64,000 bases of DNA from Dasypus novemcinctus (taxonomy: Eukaryota; Chordata; Mammalia; Cingulata; Dasypodidae), in contig NC_080698.1 in the NCBI RefSeq assembly GCF_030445035.2, positions 27,869,294 to 27,933,293 of the forward strand. Direction: 5' to 3'. Shown piece after piece: positions 55,501 to 64,000 of the stretch (the stretch's first letter is position 1; every line of letters begins with the position of its first letter). The position numbers and the translations under genes were made by a program. The notes under the pieces are model-generated. The model was not told the DNA's origin. It was given only the letters and a program-made list of their open reading frames with translations, and did not search any database.

Positions 55501-56609
55501 CTTTTTTTTTTTTTTGATTTATTGAACTATATCACTCATACATAAACATACATAAACCATAAATGTATAATAGTTGTGAACTTACAAAACAAACATATAT
55601 AACACCACACAAACATATATAACATCTCACCCGACCACCAATAACTTGCATTGTTTTTAAACGTTTTTAACTAATGATTAAAGAGCATTGTCAAAATATT
55701 AGTACTGAACAGTTTTTCCCCTAACCAATCCGATTATATTATCTTTATATCATTTATCTATGAACATACATAAACAATTAAGTGTAAAGTAAAAATTGTG
55801 AACTTAAAAAGCAAACATGCATAACATCATACAGGGGTCCCATACATCAACCCTTCACCAACACCTTGCATTGTCATGAGATGTTTGTTACAAACTATGA
55901 AAGAACATTGTTAAAATCTTACTACTGATCATAGTTCTTTTCTTACATTTGTGTGTTTTTCCCCCAACCCACCCTATTATTATTTTTTAAAAATATTTTT
56001 TAAAGACAGAAGTTGTAAACTTATAAAACAATCATACACATGTGCAGAATTACCAAACAACACCCCTCCATCAACACACCACAATGTGGCGTGTCATTTG
56101 CTACAGATAAAATAATATCATCTGATTGTTACCATGTCCATAGTGTACATTTGACTCACATTTTCCATACGCGTCAGTATCAACACAGAACATCTTTTGC
56201 ATAGATGTGAGAATATTATATTATTATTACTAACCATAGTCCATAGTTCACTCCAGCTATATTTTTCCCATGCTTCTCCACATTCCCAACACCATGCAGT
56301 AGTGATATACATTTGTTCTAGCTAATAAAGGACATTCTTGCATCTGTACCATTAACCACAATTCTCACCCACCTCTTGGTTTACTGTGCTATCCAGTTCC
56401 TAGATTATTCTCAAGCATTCAGTCAATTGGTATTTACATAACTAGACTACCATTTTCAGTCACATCCCCATTTATAAACTAGCTGTTACTCACTGTGTGT
56501 TACCATCCACTGTACACATTTCCGCAATTTTACAGTAAAGCTAGTTAAACTTCTACATACATTAAACATCAGTAGTCCACTCAGTCCTTCTCTTATCTCC
56601 TTTAAGAAT

Positions 56610-57205
56610 CCACCACCTACCACCAGGTCTTGAAGATATTTTCCAATAATTTCTTCTAGAAGTTTTATGGTTCTTGCTTTTATTTTTAGTTTTTTTATCC
56701 ATTTTTAGTTAGTTTTTGGATAAGTTTGACAGGCTAGTCAAACTTATGTGAGTTTGACAGGCTAGTCAAAAATCACTTGACCATACCTGTGAGGGTCTGT
56801 TTCTGAACCATAAATTTGGTTCCATTGGTCTATTGTGTCTGTCTTTAGGCCAGTACCATGTTGTTTTTACCACTATAGGTAGGTATTATGATTTTAAGTC
56901 TGGAGACGAGGGTTCACTTTTCCTTTTTATGATGTTTCTGGCTATTCAGGACTCCTTACCCTTTTAAATAAATTTAATGATCATGTTTTCAATTTTTGCT
57001 TTAATGCTGGTGGAGTTTTTATCAGGATTGCATTAAATCTGTACATCAATTTGAGTAGATTTGACATCTTAATGATATTTAGTCTTCCAATCCATGAGCA
57101 TGGAATGTTGTTCCAGTTATTTAGGGCTTTTTTTATTTCTTTTAACATTGAGTTGCAGTTTTCTGAATACAAGTGCTTTATATCCTTGGTTAAGTTTATT
57201 CCTGA
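56610..57205 (-). pseudogene. L1 ORF2 remnant (post-RT segment)
   Basis: The open stretch at 56981-57172 reads [21 protein letters not shown], then [11 protein letters not shown]...YRFNAI, the conserved L1 ORF2 block just after the reverse transcriptase core. Upstream residues ([10 protein letters not shown]) are readable. The N-terminal endonuclease and RT catalytic region are absent, with the join to the end of ORF1 at about 57205-57217. The C-terminal side ends at the second deletion. Non-functional. Confidence 0.85.
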
Positions 57206-57216
57206 CTATTTGAGTT

Positions 57217-58220
57217 TTATCTGTCATATTTTATTTTCACCAGTCTTTTGACACTTTTACTTACTTTTATTGATATAATCTTCATTTCTAGACTCTCTTC
57301 CAGGCCCCTCTCTCCTGTCTTTTCTTTTCAGGCTCTAGCATACCTTTTAGTATTTCCTGAAAATCTGGTCTCTTTCTTAGAAATTCTCTCAGTTTCTGTT
57401 TATCTGTGAATATCCTAATCTTACCCTCATTTTTGAAAGACAGTCTTGCTGAATGTAAGATTCTTGGCTGGACGTTTTTCTCTTATAGTATCTTAAATAT
57501 ATCAGACCACTGTCTTCTTGTCTCCATGGTTTCTGGTGAGAAATCAGCACTTAATCTTATTGGATATCCCTTATGTGTCATGCATTGCTTTTCTCTTGCT
57601 GCTTTCAGAATTCTCTCTTTGTCTTTGGCCTTTGACATTCTGATGAGTATGTGTCTCAGAGTTGATCTATTTGGATTTTTTACGATGGAAGTACATTGTG
57701 CTTCTTGGGCAGGGTTATCTATGTCCTTCAATAGGGTTGGGAAATTTTCTACCATTATTTCTTTAAATATTCCTTCTGCCCCTTTTCCCTTCTCTTCTCC
57801 TTCTGGGACAACAATGACACCTATGTTTTCACACCATTTGCTGTCATTTAGTTCCCTGAGAACTAAACGTTCAATTTTTTCCATTCTTTTCTTCATCTCT
57901 TCTTTTGTATGTTCACTTTCAGAGGCCATTTCTTCAAGTTCACCAATCCTTTCTTCTGCCTCTTCAAATCTGCTATTATATGATTCCAAAGTTTTTTAAA
58001 AAATTTCATTGATTGCACCTTTCACTCCCATAAGATTTGCTATTTTTCTATGTATGCTTTCAAATTCTTCTTTGTGCTCATCCAATGTCTTCTCAATATC
58101 CTTAATCTCTTTAGCCATCTCATTGAATTCATTAAGGAGATTTGTTTGAACATCTATGATTAGTTGTCTCAACTCCTTTATGTCATCTGGAGGCTTATCT
58201 TTTTCCTTTAACTGGGCCAT
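57217..58220 (-). pseudogene. L1 ORF1 (RNA-binding chaperone), broken
   Basis: ORF1p coats L1 RNA as trimers and is needed for retrotransposition. The ATG is at 58220 (MAQLKEKDK). Heptad-like Glu/Lys-rich text (DIEKTLDEHKEEF, EEAEERIGELEEM) gives the coiled coil over about residues 15-105. The RRM-like domain follows around ENIGVIVVPE to IFKEIMVENFPTL and IVKNPNRSTLRHILIRMSKA. The C-terminal domain starts AKDKERILKAAREK..MTHKGYPIRLSADFS. An in-frame TAA lies at 57996-57998, and a frame change near 57485 moves the last part (IRIFTDKQKLREFLRKRP) to another frame. Two lesions in about 330 codons: long dead, though not ancient. Confidence 0.9.
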
Positions 58221-59645
58221 AGCTTCCTGTTTCTTGGTGTGGGTTGTAATTTTTTGTCAGTGTCTTTGTATCTGGCTTACTAGAGTATTTTTTCTGGATG
58301 CAGTTTTTTCCTCTAGTTTCAGGCTCTCCTATCGTTTCTTCCTTGCTGGTTATGCAGTAGGAGCCAAGCATGTAGTTGGTGCTGTAAGCTGTGGAGGGTC
58401 AAGCTGCCCTCATTGCACCAGGGACCAGTGACGCTTCTTCCAACTTTCTCCTTTGCCAGGGGTAGGGACAGAGTCACAGCTGTGTGGAATAATCCATGTG
58501 CAGGTCTAGACCACAGTTGCCCAGAGAGACTGATGGAGCTTCACATCCCTTTCTCCCCTACCTGGGGCAGGATGGAGATGCAGGTGTGGGCAGCAATCTA
58601 TGCAGTACAGGTCCTAAGATGACTGCAGTTGCCCTGGTAGACTCTGATTTTCAGTCTATGCCAGCCAAAGTTACCTGCAGTTACCTATATAGGCTGGTAC
58701 AGGGCTCCTCAGCCTCCTCCCTGCCAGAGGCAGGGCTGAAGCCTAGGCAGGCTGCGGGTTGATCTGAGTGAAAGAAACCATCAGCCTGGCTTCCCCTCAG
58801 GCTGGAGGCACAGTTAGAATGGCGGCTACTGGCTTTCTTCTGTCTTGGGCTGGTTCACACCCCAGCTGTTCCCAGGGTTATATCTTAGCCAGCCAAGTCT
58901 CCCAATCAGTAGCCGAAATCGGCAGCCAACCATCTCCTCCTCCCCTGTTTCTGGGAAACGGAGCTTCCAATTCCCATCACAGAGCAGCTTCTGGAGCAGC
59001 TTGTGCCACCAGAGTAGGACCTCCTGGCCTCCACAGCTTGGCCAGAAATTTCCTGGAGAGGCTAGTGCAGGTCCCTGCGGCTTTCTTCCTGATGGAGGTG
59101 GCACTGAGGCCTAGGCTAGACCTGCAATATGACTGGATGGGAAGAAGCTGGTCCCCACCAGCACTGGGATTTTCAGTCCACCCTGCTTCCCCTCGTGGCA
59201 AGCGCGGAGTTAAGATGGCAGCTCCAAGCCTCTTTCTGACCTGGACAGGCTCAAACCTTAGCTGTTCTCAGGATCATACTGTAGCCCGCTGAATTTACTC
59301 AAAAGAAGTTGAAATTGGTGCCCAACCATCTCTTCCTCTCCCGTTTCTGGGAACTGGAGCCTTCAGTTCCAGCCCCGGAACAGCTCCTGAGGTGGCTTGT
59401 GCCTCCAGTGGAGGATGGGTACCAGCCTCCCTCACGTGGAGCCTCTACTTACAAGTCTTCTCTGCAGGCGGTCATCTCCTCCTTCCACTCCCCCAAGGAC
59501 ATTGCAGGATGCTCTTCTGGTCTCCTGGAGGCCCCAAACAGGTGCTTCAGCTAGCTCCTAAGAGTTCTGGGTGTTTGCTAACTGCCCTGTAGCAGGAGCT
59601 GATTCTAGGAGCTCCTTACTCCACTGTCATCTTGCTGGTTTCTCC
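58221..59645 (-). promoter_or_regulatory. L1 5'UTR / internal promoter region
   Basis: In L1 elements the 5'UTR holds the internal pol II promoter. This one is about 1.4 kb and relatively GC-rich, with a CAAGATG core at the extreme 5' end (near 59630 on the minus strand). The middle part contains two copies of a ~396-bp unit: matching landmarks include 'tggcggc'/'tggcagc' at 58820 and 59216, 'caaccatctc' at 58926 and 59323, and 'gcttgtgcc' at 59000 and 59396. Promoter activity is inferred from position; no factor site other than the YY1-like core is clear. Confidence 0.7.
58690..59440. repeat. Tandem ~396-bp duplication in the L1 5'UTR
   Basis: Unit 1 is about 58650-59045 and unit 2 about 59046-59440. 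The offset measured at three independent landmarks is 396-397 bp, with some indels at the left side (offset 368 at 'aggctgg'/'aggctag'). Units are visibly diverged. Exact borders need alignment. Confidence 0.75.
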
Positions 59646-59656
59646 CTAAGGAATTG

Positions 59657-59835
59657 GTTTTTAAATCTTAAAAATTTTTCGGAAGTATTGGAGATTGAAC
59701 CTGGAAACTTGTACGTGGAAAGCAGGCTCTCAACCACTTTGCTACACCTGCTCTCCAATTTTACTTAATTTTAATTAATTTAAATCTGAATAGTCACATG
59801 CAACTAATGGATACTGTTCTAGGTTATACAACTGG
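59657..59835. mobile_element. Eutherian hAT-like MITE, right part
   Basis: After the L1 TSD the MITE resumes ('gtttttaaatcttaaaaat'), is interrupted by a short SINE (59668-59757), and ends 'tttaaatctgaatagtcaca', 'tgcaactaatggatactgtt'. With 55413-55500 it forms one element. Confidence 0.7.
59668..59757 (-). mobile_element. Short monomeric tRNA-type SINE
   Basis: The plus strand reads 'ggagattgaacctggaaact' (B-box complement) and 'caaccactttgctacacctg' (A-box complement). It is nested in the MITE. Confidence 0.8.
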
Positions 59836-59904
59836 GAAAATCATTCCAATCTATTCATCTTATAGGGCTGAGGTGAGGAATAAATTAAATGGTGCATATA
59901 AAAG

Positions 59905-60090
59905 ACAGTATCATGTGATGAAACAGATGACTGAATTTAAATCCTAGGTCTATCTTAACCTCTCTGAGCCTCATTTTCTTCAAATGTGAAATGGGTGATT
60001 GAATGGATTAAATGTTATAATGGATATAAACTGTTTAGCACATCACCTGGCTTGTAGTAAACCCTCAACAAATGATAACTGTTTCTGTAC
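59905..60090 (+). mobile_element. MIR SINE
   Basis: 'ttaaatcctaggtctatctt', 'aacctctctgagcctcattt' and 'agcacatcacctggcttgta' are MIR landmarks. Confidence 0.85.
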
Positions 60091-61044
60091 TGAGAGTGTA
60101 CTGGAAAGCACAAAATTCTGTACAGGGAAAAGACAGAATTATTAGCAGGAAATGACATGGCTCTGGATTGCTCCCCTGAACTCACCTTCTCTGGAGAGGA
60201 CACTGACTCTGTTGGCCCCTTCCCCTTCCCTAACCTCCTTCTGGGGTTATATGTTAGGCAGCTCTCAAAGGTCTAATGCTTCAGATGCATTCTGGAAAGA
60301 CTTCTCTGAACCTGGATCCAGCTTGGCTGCTCTGGGGTGACAAGCATGCTATCCCTGTCCCTGTGGTGGGGTCAGCATGAAGTCTGTCCTCTGGTCTCCA
60401 TCCACCCGCCTCTTGACATCGGCTTCGCTTCCCTTGGAAGCTTTGCTGCGGAGATGAGCTTTGTCTGGACAAGCGGCAGTCGGTCTGGCTACAGCTGCAG
60501 CAAACATCCTCAATTGTTTCTCTCAGTGTTGGCTGCAAATCCCCTTTTCTGTTTATCCCCTCAGGAGCCTAGACTCTGGAAGTGTAGCATGAGGCTTTCA
60601 GAGAGAAAAAGCAGATATTCCCCCGACTGTCACTGCCACGGGCATCAGACACGTTGGTGGTACTGTTATCAATAGGGCCCTAAGACCGCTCCAGCTCCAA
60701 GTTGTCAAGGACAACCTACTGACTCTAGTTACTGAAGCTGCCACCAACAGTTTACAGCTTCCTGCCAGATACTAGCATGGGAAACTTCAAACTGGTTGAA
60801 AGAAGCAGCTCCTCGCCCAGCCCAATGCTGGAGCAAGAGGGCTAATTCCAGTACGCATTGCTCCTATGGACCTAAGTTTACCCTGAAACCATTTTGCAGC
60901 ACCATTCTGCAGGTGGGAAACTGAGGCAGAAGCAGTGAGGGACTGTCTCACAGACCTTGATCACTCCTTCAACAAATAATTGCTGAGTACAAGACAGCAT
61001 GGCAAGTGGTAGTCACTGTAGAAGCCAATCACTTAGTACCTTAT
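60091..61044. other. Unique sequence, no gene seen
   Basis: A 112-codon plus-strand frame (60337-60675) with a Cys/His-rich end (CHCHGHQ) has no recognised family or gene context. A small antisense-MIR-like patch, 'gtgggaaactgaggcagaag', lies at about 60913-60935. Confidence 0.4.
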
Positions 61045-61185
61045 TAAATATTCACTCGTTTATTGAATATAAGCTCCACTAGGGCAAGGATTTCATCTAT
61101 GTTGTTCATCACTGTATTCCCAAAGAATAGCACATAGACATGCCTTAAATTTTTGTTGAATAAATGAATGATGAATATTGAATAT
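61045..61185 (+). mobile_element. L2 3' terminus
   Basis: 'ataagctccactagggcaag', 'gatttcatctatgttgttca', 'actgtattcccaaagaatag' and 'ttttgttgaataaatgaatg' are the L2 3' end. Confidence 0.75.
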
Positions 61186-61303
61186 TATTGACAAATCTGT
61201 CAAACAAAACATATACTCTTGACTTCAAGTCTGCTTCCTAAAGAACCAGAAATACTGATCTAGCAAACACATAGAGTCACTGGATGCTTGATAACTATTC
61301 TTT

Positions 61304-61333
61304 TATTCATTCATTCATTCATGCATTCATTCA
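61304..61333 (+). repeat. (ATTC)n microsatellite
   Basis: About seven copies of attc with one change. The sequence after it ('gatatttactgggcatttgt') is L2-like. Confidence 0.9.
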
Positions 61334-61819
61334 CTTATCACTTTTCCACTCATCTGATATTTACTGGGCATTTGTCAGTTGTAGGAAATTGTGCAAAGTA
61401 CAGTAATACAACACAGTTTTAAACACATTTATCTTTGCTCACCCAGCATACTTGAATGAAACCAGGGCCCCTCTACTGTATCAAAGTTTGTTGGTGCTTT
61501 GAGAATTTGTTGAAAGATGGGATTAAAACTACAGATACAAGCTGAACTAGGTCAGTTTACAGTAATATTCCAAAAATCACCCAAGGGAAAAATGTAAGTT
61601 GAGAAAGGAAGACATAATCTCACTACGAAAATTTTGTGGTAAGAATATTTCCTAGACGAAATCACAGATTAAAAATTCACAACACAAATCCACTCTATTG
61701 AAAGGCCAACTCTATTGAAGGGCCAAACTAAATTCTTACACATGTAAAGTATGAAGTCAGCTGGCAACATAGGTAGCCTGGAGCCTGGGATGACCAAAAT
61801 AGAGTATATTAGTCTAAAG
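61334..61819. other. Mostly unique sequence
   Basis: An L2-like patch is seen to about 61400. A 17-bp tandem duplication ('ctctattgaaaggccaa') lies at about 61692-61726. No gene. Confidence 0.5.
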
Positions 61820-62033
61820 CAGGGGTCAGCAAACTATGGCCTATAGATCTGCAGCCTGTTTTGGTAAATAACATTTTGTTGAAAGGCAGTTGTGTTCATT
61901 TGTTTACGAAGCCTCTTAGGCTGCTTTCACACTACAATGGCAGAAGTGAGTAGTCTCAAAAGAGACAATATGGCCTGCAAAGCCAAAATTATTTGCTCTC
62001 TGTCCCTTTACAGAAAAAGTTTGCTCACTCCTG
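61820..62033. mobile_element. MER20 (hAT MITE)
   Basis: It runs 'caggggtcagcaaactatgg' ... 'acagaaaaagtttgctcact', 'cctg'. A probable 8-bp TSD, gtctaaag / gtcttaaa, lies at 61812-61819 and 62034-62041. Confidence 0.92.
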
Positions 62034-62814
62034 GTCTTAAAGAAAGATGTTCTGATGCCAAATGAGATCCTTAAATGAAAACAAACCTCACATTCAGTTT
62101 GGTCCACTGCTGTTGATACACCTGCTTTCCCTATCAGTGAAAAGCAGCCAAGTTCAAATCATTAGAGCATCAATCCCAATGTTATAGTTTTCTGTAACTC
62201 TTTTGGCCATATGGTCACGAAATTAATGATCCGAGATAATTTTCCATAAACGAAATTGCTGGGTGGTCAAGTATTTTCACTTAGTCTTCTTACTGCACTG
62301 CCCTTTAGGTCTACCATGCCTGCGCTGTACAAATTGATACAATTGTATCGACTCATGTTTATCCTGGAGCTTGACTTGGCACAGGGGCAGCCTTTAATTG
62401 AGGATTTCTTCACCTGTGCTTACTGTGAGGTTACAGGTCTCAGAATGCCCATAAACTTGATTAAACCTGTCCCTTCCATGCTTTCTCTCTTCACATGCCG
62501 ATTGAGATTCTGAGTTACATAATTCTTGTTTTCTCAATAAGGAAATCAGCAGGTGGTATGCCACTTTGTTTTCACAGTTACCTCCTGTGTAAAAATTTGG
62601 ATCCAGGTGTCTTTCACTGAATTCATCAGTCCCAAGCATTCAGGTCCCCTAGGCCTTCCTTAAAACTAGCCCTGGTTTTAAACAATAAAAATAAAGACTT
62701 TAAAGAAGGAGCTAAAGCTTTTGTCTAGTCTCTCTTGGGAAAAAAAAGGGGGAGGGGTACTTTCTCCCTGTTTTGGTGATGAAGCCTTGGTAGAAAGATA
62801 ACACTCACAACACC
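62034..62814. other. Unique sequence, no gene seen
   Basis: Overlapping frames on both strands (62256-62513, 62394-62639) have no recognised family. Confidence 0.45.
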
Positions 62815-62910
62815 ATAGAGTTATTTTCACTCTTTCGGAAATGAGTAAACTGAGGCCCCGAAAGTTTTAGTAATTTACCCAAGAACACAAAGCCATTGGG
62901 ATGCAGAGAA
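62815..62910 (-). mobile_element. MIR SINE fragment, antisense
   Basis: 'gaaatgagtaaactgaggcc' and 'tagtaatttacccaagaaca' are reverse-complement MIR core. Confidence 0.7.
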
Positions 62911-63487
62911 GTGTGTATCTAGAAAATGTTTTAATTATCTTTCCAACAGGTCTTCATCATCAAAACAGTCAGAGAGGATCGCATTTTTCAAACCCATATT
63001 CTTTCTATTTTGCTGTTCTTCTTCCCAACAAAAGCATGGAAATGAGAACTCCAGAGTTTTCAGTGATCAATACTTAGGGAAATAACTGACATCGAGTAGT
63101 CAGAAATTTATAGGCTCCTATTATTATCAGAAATTGCTTTATATTAACATAAAGAGTGTATTGGAACCAATTATTTTTGTTGTAATTTGAAATGAAATTA
63201 AGGGTTCATTCACATGCATTTGGAAGGTGATGGTCGGCTATGAAAGAAAGAGTGAATTAATTGGAATTTTCCATGAAGAACCATTGTAAGGGAGAAATCA
63301 ACTCTTGATGATGGGGTGAGGTGTGGGCAAAGTCAGCTTTAAGACAAAAGTACTTTATAAACTCTAGGAAGTTTATTAAAAAGCAATGGATCCTACCAAA
63401 AGGTCAATGATACTTGCTGTGTAACATAAAATCTCTCCTGTCCTGTTGGCCCCTTGCCTTTCTACCCTTTCTTCTTCCCTTCCTTTT
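62911..63487. other. Unique sequence, no gene seen
   Basis: Nothing recognisable. Confidence 0.5.
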
Positions 63488-63605
63488 CTTATTTATTCAC
63501 ATATTTATTGAGTGCTGATTCATGGCCAGGCTTTATGTAAGATCCTGGGGCTATAAGGTACAACAGTTTTCTTGCTCTCCAGAATCTTAAGTTCAGAGTT
63601 TCATC
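63488..63605 (+). mobile_element. L2 3' fragment
   Basis: 'tattcacatatttattgagt', 'gctgattcatggccaggctt', 'gatcctggggctataaggta' and 'ttgctctccagaatcttaag' match the L2 3' region. Confidence 0.7.
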
Positions 63606-63827
63606 TTGAAACCAACTTACACATTTCCCCACAGGAGAAATGGAGAGTGCAGGGGATTCCACTGAAATAGAACCAAAGATATTTCTATGATCCAAACAGC
63701 ATAATACACACCAAGAAGTTTGCCCCTACAATGGGAGTTTTGGCCTAGGAATTGTCCACTAGACATTTCTTTCTGCCTCATCACTACTCATTCTTGGCTC
63801 TTTAGCTTCAAAATCCAAGTTCATCTT

Positions 63828-64000
63828 CTTTTTTAAAAAAAATTTTTTATTGAAGTGAAATTCACATAACATAAAATTACCATTTTACAGTGTATAATGC
63901 AGTGGTATTTAGTACATTGATGGCGTTGTGCAACCATCACCTCTATGTAGTTCTAAAACATTTTCATTATTCCCAGAGGAGACCCTGCACCTACTTAGTA
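63828..64000 (-). mobile_element. Ancient L1 3' end, antisense, runs off the window
   Basis: 'tttttattgaagtgaaattc', 'acataacataaaattaccat', 'agtacattgatggcgttgtg' and 'caaccatcacctctatgtag' are the antisense 3'UTR of old L1M elements. The rest lies beyond the right edge. Confidence 0.8.

Larger units (their letters stand above)
55501..59645 (-). mobile_element. L1 with both natural ends, internally deleted; 11-bp TSD
   Basis: The direct repeat ctaaggaattg flanks the element at 55490-55500 and 59646-59656. On the minus strand it begins 'ggagaaaccagcaagatgac', carrying a CAAGATG core reminiscent of the YY1 site at the start of human L1. It continues through a long GC-rich 5'UTR (59645 to about 58221), ORF1 (58220 to about 57217), a joined-up remnant of ORF2 (about 57205 to 56610) and the 3'UTR, ending 'caataaatcaaaaaaa' with an AATAAA signal and poly-A. 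A full-length L1 would be 6 kb or more; this one is 4.1 kb. One deletion removes the ORF2 endonuclease and most of the reverse transcriptase. A second, at about 56605, removes the ~900 bp present at 5538-6437 of the other L1, including the C-terminal cysteine motif. Confidence 0.9.

Noticed and set aside
57406..57999. 197-codon plus-strand frame as a gene
   Set aside because: It is the antisense shadow of L1 ORF1; the minus-strand reading is the recognisable protein.
58768..58818. GTG-started extension of the antisense 5'UTR frame
   Set aside because: GTG is not a normal start in mammals; the first ATG in frame is at 58819, so I treat only that part as notable.
60337..60675. 112-codon Cys/His-rich frame as a small zinc-binding protein
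   Set aside because: The spacing of Cys and His at the end fits no finger motif, and there is no transcript or splice evidence in sequence.

Overview
This is mammalian nuclear DNA, most likely from an armadillo-like xenarthran (Dasypus or a close relative). The main evidence is a large set of tRNA-derived SINEs of the DAS type: tRNA-like heads with A and B boxes, an internal GC-rich body, a G-rich run near the 3' end and a TAAA/poly-A tail. They sit beside L1/HAL1 elements, ERVL-MaLR-like solo LTRs and the usual old mammalian fossils (MIR, L2, MER5A, MER20, MLT1, MLT2). I found no protein-coding exon, RNA gene, CpG-island promoter or gene fragment I could defend. The window reads as intergenic or deep intronic DNA. 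Almost all long open frames lie inside transposons. Family names come from sequence memory, with no library search.

Layout. 1-4.6 kb: mostly unique DNA with MIR, L2, a hAT fossil and an MLT1-type LTR. 4.6-8.3 kb: a 5'-truncated L1 with a perfect 12-bp target-site duplication (TSD), a DAS-SINE beside it, then a solo LTR broken by another SINE. 8.3-20 kb: unique DNA with SINEs, LTRs, MER5A, L2 and one copy of an unnamed retroposon family. 20-26.7 kb: an old antisense L1, a SINE with an internal tandem array, and old sense L1 pieces. 26.7-35 kb: several SINEs, including a CpG-rich young-looking one, a solo LTR inside a MIR, and hAT/MIR/L1/L3 fossils. 35-42 kb: old repeats plus a three-part SINE insertion inside a single TSD. 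43-46 kb: a HAL1 (ORF1-only L1) in sense orientation with two SINEs nested in it. 46-55 kb: four LTRs, MIR and L2 pieces and the second copy of the unnamed retroposon. 55.5-59.6 kb: the most informative element, an antisense L1 with both natural ends and an 11-bp TSD. It keeps its 5'UTR and a broken ORF1 but has lost most of ORF2. 59.7-64 kb: MIR, L2, MER20 and unique DNA, with another antisense L1 starting at the right edge.

The interest is in transposon biology. A classic HAL1 and a separately deleted, ORF1-retaining L1 lie within 16 kb of each other. The L1 5'UTR carries a tandem ~396-bp duplication resembling promoter monomers, with an antisense open frame running through both copies. One SINE subfamily has two tRNA-like modules around a variable tandem segment. 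An 800-900 bp retroposon family that I cannot name occurs twice.
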